From the NCBI GenBank assembly GCA_019090765.1, contig JAHRVJ010000165.1:1-11194 (forward strand): 11,194 nucleotides of DNA, written 5' to 3'. The notes beneath the pieces are model-generated. The model had not been told where the DNA came from. It saw only the letters and a program-made list of their open reading frames with translations, and did not search any database. Of this stretch, positions 1-6,394 are shown piece by piece (positions within the stretch are counted from its first letter, which is position 1; every line of letters begins with the position of its first letter). The position numbers and the translations under genes are program-made. This stretch comes from Ilumatobacteraceae bacterium (GTDB lineage: Bacteria > Actinomycetota > Acidimicrobiia > Acidimicrobiales > Ilumatobacteraceae).

Positions 1-1
1 A

Positions 2-448
2 CCCACCCACTTCATCATCGACGTCAGCGGCTACTTCACCGGAACCGACTTCCAACCACGCACCCCAGCCCGCCTCCTCGACACCCGACCCGAATCACCG
101 GAAGCGGAAGCGGAGGACTACTCACTCTTTTACTTGAATCAACTACGGGCATCGTTGGGGCTCGCGAAAGTCTCGATCGATCCCAACATGGCAGCCTTTG
201 CCCGCCAGTGGTCGATCACCATGTCGCAATCTGGTTTCGGGCATAGCGGTGGCCCCTGGGCTGAGAACGTCGCCTGGACCAGCCAGGGCGAACTGACACC
301 GCAACAGGCCGCGCTACAGCTACACACGCAATGGGTGAATAGCCCGCCGCATTACGCCAACATGACCGAACCCACCTGGCGGTTCATGGGTGCCGGCATG
401 TTGCACAATTCCTCCGGCTGGTGGGGAACCCACGTGTTCAATTCCTGA
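2..448 (+). CDS. Secreted CAP/SCP-domain protein, C-terminal part (5' end outside window)
   Basis: The reading frame is open from the window edge to a TGA at 446-448, so only about 148 C-terminal residues are visible. The first 30 or so residues contain 'IIDVSGYF' followed by 'PARLLDTR', a wall/beta-repeat signature common in secreted proteins of some actinobacteria. A short acidic linker (EAEAE) leads into a CAP (CRISP/antigen 5/PR-1) domain. Visible CAP landmarks are the start helix 'LNQLRASLGL', the first His in 'GFGHS', the 'AENVAW' motif (CAP motif GENxA), 'WVNSPPHYANM' with the second conserved His, and the terminal strand 'GTHVF'. The second Glu of the CAP His/Glu set is not obvious. 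The TTG at 134 lies inside the longer frame and is probably not the start. CAP proteins are usually exported; bacterial roles vary and the ligand here cannot be told. Family is fairly certain, function unknown. Confidence 0.85.
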   Translation, partial: PTHFIIDVSGYFTGTDFQPRTPARLLDTRPESPEAEAEDYSLFYLNQLRASLGLAKVSIDPNMAAFARQWSITMSQSGFGHSGGPWAENVAWTSQGELTPQQAALQLHTQWVNSPPHYANMTEPTWRFMGAGMLHNSSGWWGTHVFNS

Positions 449-552
449 CACTGAGAGAACCACGCTTGGTTCACTCCCCGATCGTCGTCTGGGACCTTTG
501 ACTCTGGTGCGTGCATCAGCGAAGGCCCAGACTGCCGCACAACCGCAACGAT

Positions 553-558
553 AAGGAG
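553..558 (+). promoter_or_regulatory. Ribosome binding site that decides the start of the diiron protein
   Basis: AAGGAG lies 5 nt before the GTG at 564. The other in-frame GTG at 558 overlaps this Shine-Dalgarno sequence and has none of its own at a usable distance, so 564 is the better start. Confidence 0.7.
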
Positions 559-563
559 TGGAA

Positions 564-1676
564 GTGCCCATTGCTGAAGAAGCCTTAGCACAATTTCCCA
601 ATCTGCCTGACACAAGTCCCGCCGGAGCTTCGCTCGACTGGGGCTGGCTGGCCGGCCACCGTAGCGAATGGGGTATCCAGCCTAAACCCGGGCCCCGCGG
701 ACTAACGATGATGGACATCGCCGTAGGCACCTATGGGGATGTACCCGAACATCCGCGACACCGGGCAATGGCAGCCCGAGGAGCAGACATCGCCGAGGAC
801 ACCCCCGACATGGGTTACATCCTCAACTCCAAAACCGATGTCTGGTCATCAAACGTAAGCGAGTTGTACGAAGAGGCGGTCGCCCGCCAGTGGTCGGCGA
901 CACGCGATATCCCCTGGAACCAGCTGGAAGAGTTGCCCTCAGATCTCGAGCACGCGATGTGCCAGCTGTGCACAACTCTCTCGGAGATCGAGATGATCGC
1001 TTCCGATCTGCCAGCAAAGTGGATGTGGCGCATGAACCACGAGTTCATCGAAGCGAAAATGTTCCTCTGTACTCAGATCATGGACGAGGCTCGCCACTCC
1101 GAAGTCTTTCGCAAGCGAGCACTTGCCAACGGGGGCGGCCTCCTCAAGTCAAGAGGCGCAACGGAAAATTTGCTGCGCACGATCATCGAGGCCAAGACCT
1201 ACACCCAGGCAACAGCACTACTGCACCTGCTCGGTGAAGGGTTCATCCTCGACCTGTTCCGCCAAGGCGAAGCCATTGCTCCGACCGAGGTTGAGAAGCG
1301 CATCTTCCGGATGACCATGCAAGACGAGGCGCGTCACGTGGCCTACGGAACGATGCACATCCGCCACGCGGTGGACAACGACCCCGACGTTGCCGATGAG
1401 ATTCACGAAGCGCTCGACCACGGCGAAGGGGCCTTGGTCGCCCTTGGCTCGGCTCCCGACATGTCGACCGCCATCGCTGTGCTACTTGCTGGCGGTGCCG
1501 AGAACGTCGAAGAGATCGGCTTCCCACTTCAACAGCGATTGGCGCGAAACCAGTTCACCTCCTACCTCGCTCGCTGCGAGCGGGCAGGCGTCAGCCGACT
1601 CGATCGCACGACGCTCCCGCTGGAGGCAATGGGAATCGACCTGGAGCAGATTCGAAAGGGAGCTTCGTTCTCATGA
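564..1676 (+). CDS. Ferritin-like diiron carboxylate protein, putative oxygenase/oxidase
   Basis: This 370-residue protein has the four-helix diiron carboxylate pattern. Numbered from the GTG at 564, the candidate metal ligands are Glu141/Glu143 in 'SEIEM', Glu175 and His178 in 'DEARH', Glu225 in 'LLGEGF', and Glu255 and His258 in a second 'DEARH'. This E, ExxH, E, ExxH layout is typical of the ferritin/RNR-R2-like superfamily, which includes AurF-type N-oxygenases, R2-like oxidases and fatty-acid-modifying diiron enzymes. About 90 residues precede the first helix, including a 'YEEAVARQWSATRDIPW' segment, so it is longer than a simple ferritin or rubrerythrin. It is the first gene of a four-gene operon; its TGA overlaps the next ATG by 4 nt (ATGA). 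The ferredoxin gene three ORFs downstream is a natural electron donor. Substrate and exact reaction are unknown. Superfamily is very likely; oxygenase activity is inferred. Confidence 0.85.
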   Translation: MPIAEEALAQFPNLPDTSPAGASLDWGWLAGHRSEWGIQPKPGPRGLTMMDIAVGTYGDVPEHPRHRAMAARGADIAEDTPDMGYILNSKTDVWSSNVSELYEEAVARQWSATRDIPWNQLEELPSDLEHAMCQLCTTLSEIEMIASDLPAKWMWRMNHEFIEAKMFLCTQIMDEARHSEVFRKRALANGGGLLKSRGATENLLRTIIEAKTYTQATALLHLLGEGFILDLFRQGEAIAPTEVEKRIFRMTMQDEARHVAYGTMHIRHAVDNDPDVADEIHEALDHGEGALVALGSAPDMSTAIAVLLAGGAENVEEIGFPLQQRLARNQFTSYLARCERAGVSRLDRTTLPLEAMGIDLEQIRKGASFS

Positions 1677-2125
1677 GAATCGACAGCATTAGCTTCTTCG
1701 ACCATCTCGCGACGCTGATGAACAGCGATCCGAACACCTACGAACTGCTCGGCGATATCGACCTCGACATGGCCATCGTGATGCGCCGGCCCGACGAGGA
1801 CGACTTTCGAGTCCAACTCGAATTCAGTGGCATCGAATGCAAGACCGTCGCCGAGATCGATGAAGGCGCCGAGACTGCAACCGAATGTTGGATTGACGGC
1901 AGCCTTGAAGACTGGCAAGGGATGTTCGATGACATCGCCGCCAATGGCCAGGCCACCGGGGAGTGGACCCTCAACACGATCACGATCATGGGTGACAAGA
2001 TTCAGCTCAAAGCTGGCGACCCAATGGGTTGGGACAAGTTTCATCGCTTCAACCAAACGCTGCAGGACTTCGTCGATGCGGCTGCTCCAGCCCTCAACAA
2101 GGAGGCATCAAATGTCGGTTCCTAA
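1673..2125 (+). CDS. SCP2-like (sterol carrier fold) lipid-binding protein
   Basis: This 150-residue soluble protein starts at ATG 1673, overlapping the upstream stop by 4 nt, with a GGGAG Shine-Dalgarno at 1658-1662. It has no signal peptide or membrane segment. The middle and C-terminal half resemble an SCP2 sterol-carrier domain: beta-strand-rich 'DFRVQLEFSGI', an acidic 'TATECWIDGSLEDWQGMFDD' strand-helix unit, a Gly turn ('ANGQATG'), 'WTLNTITIMGD' and a closing helix 'FHRFNQTLQDFVDAA'. SCP2-fold proteins bind hydrophobic acyl or sterol ligands in a pocket. In this operon it might present a lipid-like substrate to the diiron protein, which is an inference from context only. The family call rests on pattern resemblance by eye and is moderate; a lone hypothetical protein is the alternative. 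Confidence 0.6.
   Translation: MRIDSISFFDHLATLMNSDPNTYELLGDIDLDMAIVMRRPDEDDFRVQLEFSGIECKTVAEIDEGAETATECWIDGSLEDWQGMFDDIAANGQATGEWTLNTITIMGDKIQLKAGDPMGWDKFHRFNQTLQDFVDAAAPALNKEASNVGS
2099..2105 (+). promoter_or_regulatory. Strong ribosome binding site inside the end of the SCP2-like gene
   Basis: AAGGAGG sits 6 nt before the ATG at 2112. It lies within the last codons of the preceding gene and fixes the start of the small zinc-ribbon ORF, which otherwise is only part of a longer, shadow-like frame. Confidence 0.75.
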
Positions 2126-2321
2126 TTGTCCAACCTGCGGCAAGCCGGTCACGCGGATCTTGGATCTCGCCTACGGCTACTGGCAGTGGGATGACGAACA
2201 GTCGCGTTACGAACACAAGACGTGTTCCTCACGCGTTGATGTCGCCCCATGGGTACACGCCGATTGCATGGGCGAGCTTCGCGACATGCATCCTCAGAAC
2301 GACTATTCCGCGGCCGGCTAA
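2112..2321 (+). CDS. Small zinc-ribbon-like protein (69 aa)
   Basis: Starting at ATG 2112, after a near-perfect Shine-Dalgarno, this encodes 69 residues. It overlaps the previous gene by 14 nt, and its TAA overlaps the next ATG by 1 nt (TAATG). Residues 6-9 are CPTC, followed by Gly10; Cys38, His49 and Cys52 follow, the last two in 'WVHADC'. The CxxC plus HxxC set could hold one zinc ion. The middle is aromatic and acidic ('YGYWQWDDEQSRY'). I know no function for this exact architecture. In a redox operon such a protein could be a small adaptor, chaperone or assembly factor, but nothing in the sequence proves this. That it is a real gene is well supported by its RBS and spacing. Confidence 0.75.
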   Translation: MSVPNCPTCGKPVTRILDLAYGYWQWDDEQSRYEHKTCSSRVDVAPWVHADCMGELRDMHPQNDYSAAG

Positions 2322-2734
2322 TGACATACAAGGTCCTGGAGGAACTCTGTATTGGCTGCGGCGCCTGCGACTACGCGTGCAGCAATGGCGCCCTGTCCAA
2401 GACGGACTCCTTCATGGGCCTGTTCACCATTGACCCGTACCGGTGCAACGACTGCACCGATTGCGTCCCCAAGTGTCCCGAAATAGCGATTGTTGCTGAC
2501 CCAGACTGGGTGGTGTGCCACGGCCACGGCTGTCCACTCAGCTCCGATCGTCTCGGGATGGTCGAGTGCAATATCTTCTCCGACCGCTGTGATTCTTGCG
2601 GTGGCCCCATGTGGCGCAACGATGGCGAGGAGTGGGGATGCCCACGTTGCGACGCCGGGCGTAAGGTCGGGTGTCCGAAGATCCGTATGTTCGACAGAGT
2701 CCCGGTCCCTGACCCAATCAACGCCAGCTACTGA
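2321..2734 (+). CDS. Cys-rich 2[4Fe-4S] ferredoxin with zinc-ribbon-like C-terminal tail
   Basis: ATG 2321 overlaps the upstream stop (TAATG), pointing to coupled translation; there is no separate clear Shine-Dalgarno. The 137-residue protein has 16 cysteines. Residues 10-20 (CIGCGACDYAC) and 42-53 (CNDCTDCVPKCP) are two CxxCxxCxxxC motifs, enough for two [4Fe-4S] clusters in the bacterial ferredoxin fold. After them come Cys66 and Cys71 in 'CHGHGCP', Cys83, then CDSCGG (90-95) and CPRC (107-110), which look like a rubredoxin/zinc-ribbon knuckle pair, and Cys118. This tail is not part of an ordinary ferredoxin. The protein is cytosolic and presumably carries electrons; as last gene of the operon its likely partner is the diiron protein. 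No ferredoxin reductase is encoded in the window. The ferredoxin call is strong; the partner is inferred. Confidence 0.9.
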   Translation: MTYKVLEELCIGCGACDYACSNGALSKTDSFMGLFTIDPYRCNDCTDCVPKCPEIAIVADPDWVVCHGHGCPLSSDRLGMVECNIFSDRCDSCGGPMWRNDGEEWGCPRCDAGRKVGCPKIRMFDRVPVPDPINASY

Positions 2735-2754
2735 ACCCCGCCTACCTAGCTCGG

Positions 2755-3512
2755 TCATCTCGTTTGTGCGGGGGTCCCGAGTCGTGCGGGAGGCTGCCCG
2801 ATTCGGCGACGAGGTGGCGGGCGAAGAATCTGCATGAGTGACCATGCGCCAACAGAGATCATCTCAGTTGGTAAGACAAGGGGTGGAATGCGGTCTTGAG
2901 GATCGGCCATCCCGAACCGTCCCAGCTGGTGGGCGCCGGATACCGCTCGTGGAGTCCGAGACAGAATTCTCAGATCCGATAGAACCGACCGGTCCTCCAA
3001 ATGTCCCCGATCGAGCTCAAGATGCTCCACATGCCTTGCTGCGGGCCGGCCCTCAACCTGCCAGAGGCCAGTGAGTCCCGGGCGACGAAGAGCACAAAGA
3101 TCTTTGTCACGGCGACTCCGCAAAGCGAGTTCGTCTGCCAGCAGCGGGCGAACGCCGACGAGGCTCATCTCGCCGCGCAGGATGTCTACCAGCTGTGGAA
3201 GCTCGTCAAGACTTGTACGGCGAATAGATCCTCCAACACGAGTGATTCTCGGATCATCCGGCGAGAGCTTGAAATCATTCTGTTCATACGCGGCACGCAA
3301 CTGCGAGTTGGCCGTGATCTCCAGATGTGTTCCATCAACCATCGTCCGGAACTTGATCACTTCAAATAGCTCGCCGCCGATGCCTACGCGCATTTGGCGG
3401 AAAACACTCGACCGGAACTAGTCAGAGCTACAAGAGCGTAAACAAGCAAGATCAGCGAACTGAGCACGGCAAGGAGGAAAGCTGCCCCGACTACGTCGAT
3501 CGCCCGGCTCAC
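2755..3512 (-). pseudogene. Frameshifted undecaprenyl-phosphate sugar transferase
   Basis: Two minus-strand frames together make one bacterial sugar transferase (PF02397-like). The N-terminal piece, from about GTG 3512, carries the membrane helix 'RAIDVVGAAFLLAVLSSLIL' and ends with a false stop after 'SGRVFSAKC' at 3384. The next frame picks up at 3393 with 'MRVGIGGELFEVIKFRTM'. Adding one T to the TTTT run (plus-strand AAAA 3401-3404) would restore a typical 'VFFRQMRVG' junction. The catalytic 'TSLDELPQL' and 'GEMSLVG' motifs remain, but the usual Tyr/Trp positions near the C-terminus ('LDRGHLEDRSVLSDL') look altered. Homology fades near 2926, and the frame reads on to 2755 without a family-like stop. 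Either a real decaying gene or a homopolymer sequencing error; decay is favoured because the surroundings are also broken. Confidence 0.75.
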
Positions 3513-3580
3513 TGCTTTGATACTCGACCTAGGTGCAGGTAGGGCGAGCGTAAGCTGCGCGGCTGGAGAACCTGACGACG

Positions 3581-3603
3581 CTGCTCCCATGAGAGGGGAG
3601 CAG
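3581..3603. repeat. Perfect 8-bp inverted repeat at the transposase end
   Basis: CTGCTCCC (3581-3588) and GGGAGCAG (3596-3603) flank a 7-nt loop. It overlaps the last recognisable codons of the IS3 transposase. No T-run follows on either strand, so it is a poor intrinsic terminator; it may belong to the IS end. Confidence 0.6.
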
Positions 3604-3890
3604 CCTCTTCTGCCACTTGATAGGGGCGATGTAGCCATGGCTTGAGTGGCGTCGGCGCATGTTGTAGCGGTTGTTCCACGAACATATCGCGCGGCGGGCC
3701 TCGGCACTGGTAGCGAACCTGTAGCGGTGCATGAACTCTCGTTTCAGTGAGGATCACGCCGGTGCCGCCACGCTACTCTCCCAGATTGGCCGGATAACAG
3801 ACACACCCAGGTTCCTCCCACTGATTGGCGCATCCCGTGATTGGCGAACAGGTCTCGGTAGTCGCTGGACAAGTATTGGGTGGATTCCAT
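3590..3890 (-). mobile_element. Remnant of an IS3-family transposase (3' part of orfB)
   Basis: On the minus strand, 3887-3801 reads 'TQYLSSDYRDLF' and 'MRQSVGG', matching the IS3-type integrase region around 'GSQYTS...GIRQSVGRTG'. After a damaged stretch with a TAG and a frame change, 3753-3601 reads 'SLKREFMHRYRFATSAEA' and 'NRYNMRRRHSSHGYIAPIKW', the classic rve_3 C-terminus of IS3 OrfB. The part that should hold the last catalytic Glu ('WDNAVAESF') is scrambled. No 5' half, no orfA and no confident terminal repeats are visible, so the element is dead. It lies between fragments of a GT2 and a sugar transferase. The family call is firm; exact ends are approximate. Confidence 0.8.
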
Positions 3891-3966
3891 CGGTGGTCGC
3901 AACACCTTGATCGTGGAGGTGTTGATAGGTAGGCCAGCCGGATGGATGAGGGAGTTGACAAGTCGG

Positions 3967-4268
3967 TCGCAGCGTGTCACTCGGCGTCGTGAGTGCGTCA
4001 GGATTCAAAAACAGAATCGCAGGTGCTGACCCCGCCCGCGCACCAGCGTTACACGCTGCACCAAATCCAGAATTCGTACCCATTTCCACAACATCGACAT
4101 CGTGGGCTTTCGCGATCGACACGGTCTCGTCGGTCGATCCGTTGTCTGCAACGATGAAGTTCACTTTTGGTGAACGGTCCTTCATCGCCCCTAGACAGGC
4201 CGGCAGCACAGGCGCAGCGTGTATGTTACGACAACAACGTCAACCGACGCCGTCACAGTGCTCGCCAT
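3967..4268 (-). pseudogene. Truncated, frameshifted family-2 glycosyltransferase (N-terminal remnant)
   Basis: From ATG 4268 the minus strand reads 'SVDVVVVTY', the first strand of a GT2 fold, then hits a stop because one base is missing near 4220 (TACACGCT where TACAACGCT would give 'TYNAAPVLPACLGAM'). The next frame continues from 4209 with 'FIVADNGSTDET', 'NSGFGAACNAGAR' and 'ILFLNPDA', the nucleotide-sugar-binding region and DxD-like motif typical of rhamnosyltransferase-type GT2 enzymes. Homology stops at about 3967, after 'PSDTLR', and the IS3 remnant follows shortly. About two thirds of the enzyme is missing. It probably belonged to an earlier version of the neighbouring polysaccharide locus. 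Confident as a GT2 fragment. Confidence 0.8.
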
Positions 4269-4329
4269 CCATTCCGCGACTGCGCGGCACTCCCGAAGCC
4301 GGAAATGAGGGCCGCTCCCGGTAGCGGTT

Positions 4330-4547
4330 TCACCCGACGTTGTACAAGAGGTTCTCCACCGCTGGATCGTCCGGGTACGTCCCCGAGATGCGGCACTCGG
4401 CGGTGAGTGCGCTGGCGGCGCCGAAGAAATTGACGTAGTGGCGTTTGCGAAGCGACACCGTGCCGTTCGTCAACTTCGGTGCCTACACGGGAGACTCCAT
4501 CAAGAGAGAGCGCAGCGGGGTTCGATCACCGAGCGGCCGGAAGCGGG
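4330..4547 (-). other. Unassigned stretch between GT2 remnant and intact GT4 gene
   Basis: No intact gene is seen here. One minus-strand frame, closed by a TGA at 4330-4332 and opened after a TAG near 4479, reads a coding-like segment of about 49 residues that includes 'RKRHYVNFFGAASALTAE' and 'TYPDDPAVENLLYNVG'. I do not recognise it. It may be the C-terminal scrap of another lost gene, which would fit the decayed surroundings, but no family motif supports this. Confidence 0.3.
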
Positions 4548-5720
4548 TCAGGCGCATAGATCGGCGAGCTTCTCGACGAAGCGTTTTCGATCAAATCTCG
4601 TCGCATTCTTCCGGCAATCGTCAGGCGAGAACGTAGTGGCGTCGACGCGGCGCATCGCCCCAGCGATCTCGGAAACATCCTGGGCGACCAGGGCTCCTGT
4701 AACCCCATCGATGACTGTCTCGAGTAAGCCACCAGCTCGCGCCCCGATTACTGGCGTGCCGCTGGCCTGAGCTTCGAGGGCGACGATGCCGAAGTCCTCG
4801 ATGCCGGGAAATATCAGGGCGACCGAAGACCGGTACAACTCCGACAGCTCGTGGTCATCGACCGACCCGAGGAACCCCACGGTTGGGCCGGCGATGCTTT
4901 CAAGACGCGCCCGCTCCGGCCCCGCCCCCACGACCGTCAGGGTCGCACCCGATTCGTTGGCTGCCCGAATAGCAATGTCGAAACGTTTGTAGGGCACGAG
5001 CCGACCAATAGCCAGAAAGCCTGTTCTTTTATGGTCTCCATCGCCGGGCGTCCAGATGTCAGTTCGCACCGGCGGCCAGAGCACCTCCGCCTCGCGGCCG
5101 TAGGCGCGCTGGATCCGTTCCGCTACGAACTGCGAGTTAGTGATGTAATGATCAACATTGGTGCTCCATCGCCGGTCCCGACGCCGCAGCAGAGACGACA
5201 CCGGGCCCAGCAGCGGCCTCACGATCGGCGGTACGCGACCGCTCTCGAGTTTCGGTTCCCACGCATATCGCATCGGCGTGTGGCAGTAGCTCACCCGATC
5301 GACTCCTCCTCGACGCGGAATCGAATTGACCGTGGCGTAAGAACTGGTGAACACCATCCGAGCATCACCAACTGGCAGGAAGCGCCACACAAGTGGCATC
5401 AGGGGCAGGAGGTAGTTGAAGATGTTGTCGGGGAGCCACGAAGCGCCGAGGACCGATTGCGTGACGGGAATTCCGAGGTCTCGTGTCGCCGACCTGTCTC
5501 CCTTGATACGAAGCACGTAGACGCGGCTCACATCCGGGAGGGCGCGGACCACCTCGACCAGGACTCGCTCGGCGCCACCGCTCGCGTCCATCCAGTCTTG
5601 GCAGACGATCACGTCGTTCTTCGAGCGACCTTGGTCACCACCCGGCCAGAGCCATCGCCCGAGCAGGGCTCGCGCTGACCTGGCCAACGCCTTCGACCTC
5701 GGTGATCGTTGCCGAGTCAC
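4548..5720 (-). CDS. GT4 family glycosyltransferase
   Basis: From GTG 5720 this encodes 390 residues. That start overlaps the upstream stop by 4 nt (GTGA); no clear Shine-Dalgarno is visible, so coupled translation is likely, and a later start near 'VIVCQDW' is possible. It is a GT-B fold enzyme of family GT4: 'GGAERV' at about residues 48-53, 'YCHTPMRYAWE' at 145-155, 'GRLVPYKRFD' at 239-248 with the phosphate-binding Arg and Lys, and the E-x7-E motif 'EDFGIVALEAQASGTPVI' at 308-325 that binds the nucleotide sugar. The 'CHTPMRYAW' signature resembles WbaZ-like mannosyltransferases, though donor and acceptor cannot be fixed from sequence. The length is normal for GT4. It is last in the operon after the polymerase-like and initiating transferase genes, so it likely adds a sugar to the lipid-linked repeat unit at the cytoplasmic membrane face. 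Confidence 0.9.
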   Translation of the reverse strand: MTRQRSPRSKALARSARALLGRWLWPGGDQGRSKNDVIVCQDWMDASGGAERVLVEVVRALPDVSRVYVLRIKGDRSATRDLGIPVTQSVLGASWLPDNIFNYLLPLMPLVWRFLPVGDARMVFTSSYATVNSIPRRGGVDRVSYCHTPMRYAWEPKLESGRVPPIVRPLLGPVSSLLRRRDRRWSTNVDHYITNSQFVAERIQRAYGREAEVLWPPVRTDIWTPGDGDHKRTGFLAIGRLVPYKRFDIAIRAANESGATLTVVGAGPERARLESIAGPTVGFLGSVDDHELSELYRSSVALIFPGIEDFGIVALEAQASGTPVIGARAGGLLETVIDGVTGALVAQDVSEIAGAMRRVDATTFSPDDCRKNATRFDRKRFVEKLADLCA

Positions 5721-6394
5721 TTCACGTTGTGGCTGCGAACCCACTGGAGTAAGAACTCGGAGTCGACCTGCCGACGAGTGAGCGTCCACCAGAGGATGCA
5801 GAGGTCAACACGCCTGCTCGCATTCTCGATATAGGCGAGGTCGAGTTCCGGGCACTCGTCGAGCGAGAGCGAACCCATGGTCGAAACCTGCCAGAGCCCG
5901 CTCAAACCCGGCTTGACCGCATGGCGACGATCGCGAACATCGTCTTCGAGCAATTCCAATACGTCATCAATCATTGGGCGAGGACCGACCAGACTCATGG
6001 AACCGGCGAACACGTTGGCGAATTGCGGAAGTTCATCGAGATGGTTGGCCCGAATGAAGTGCGACACAGCGGAGAATTCGTCTTCCTGGAGCCGGTGCTT
6101 GCCGACGGTCGGATCCCAGTCGCGGGGAAGGCTGCGCACCTTGATGATCCTGATGCGCCCGCCCCCGAGACCGGTGCGGTCTTGAAGGAAGAACGGCCAC
6201 CCTCGAAAGGACATCGCCGAGACAAGAGCCGTAAATGCCACTCCGATGACCGCGAACGGAGCGAGCAACCCGGCGACAATAACGTCAATGGCGCGTTTCG
6301 AACGTGACGAGCACCAAGCGCTGAGTTCGAGAACTGGCGCTGCCGCAGCCATCTGGGTCGGAGACAACTCGACTCGTTCCATGGTGTCAATCAC
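5717..6394 (-). CDS. Undecaprenyl-phosphate sugar-1-phosphate transferase (initiating enzyme)
   Basis: This 225-residue protein belongs to the bacterial sugar transferase family (PF02397, PglC/WcaJ-like short form). It has one membrane-embedded helix at about residues 36-62 after 'KRAIDV', the 'KVRSLP' segment (usual KFRTM), the catalytic Asp120-Glu121 in 'HLDELPQFANVF', 'SMSLVGPRPM' at 132-141 and 'KPGLSGLWQV' at 161-170. Such enzymes transfer a sugar phosphate from a UDP-sugar to undecaprenyl phosphate, starting repeat-unit synthesis at the inner membrane face. The start is GTG 6394, with GGAG on the minus strand (plus 6399-6402) 4 nt upstream; it overlaps the preceding gene by 8 nt. The C-terminus carries about 15 extra residues after the usual end. 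The sugar is not determinable. It is the intact counterpart of the broken homologue near 3000. Confidence 0.92.
   Translation of the reverse strand: MIDTMERVELSPTQMAAAAPVLELSAWCSSRSKRAIDVIVAGLLAPFAVIGVAFTALVSAMSFRGWPFFLQDRTGLGGGRIRIIKVRSLPRDWDPTVGKHRLQEDEFSAVSHFIRANHLDELPQFANVFAGSMSLVGPRPMIDDVLELLEDDVRDRRHAVKPGLSGLWQVSTMGSLSLDECPELDLAYIENASRRVDLCILWWTLTRRQVDSEFLLQWVRSHNVK

Noticed and set aside
457..472. 6-bp stem-loop GAACCA-CGCT-TGGTTC after the CAP gene, possible terminator
   Set aside because: Short stem and no following T-tract, so not supportable as an intrinsic terminator.
498..526. TTGACT as a -35 box for the diiron operon
   Set aside because: No acceptable -10 hexamer lies 16-18 nt downstream (GAAGGC is found).
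487..532. 7-bp inverted repeat GTCTGGG / CCCAGAC upstream of the diiron operon
   Set aside because: The arms are 32 nt apart, with no T-run and no promoter boxes around them; chance is plausible in GC-rich DNA.
2735..2775. Imperfect ACCCCGC / GCGGGGGT pair after the ferredoxin gene as terminator
   Set aside because: The loop is long, the arms do not match in length and no T-run follows.
4851..5678. Long plus-strand ORF of 275 codons
   Set aside because: It is antisense to the clear GT4 gene, is rich in Arg/His/Pro and shows no family motif.
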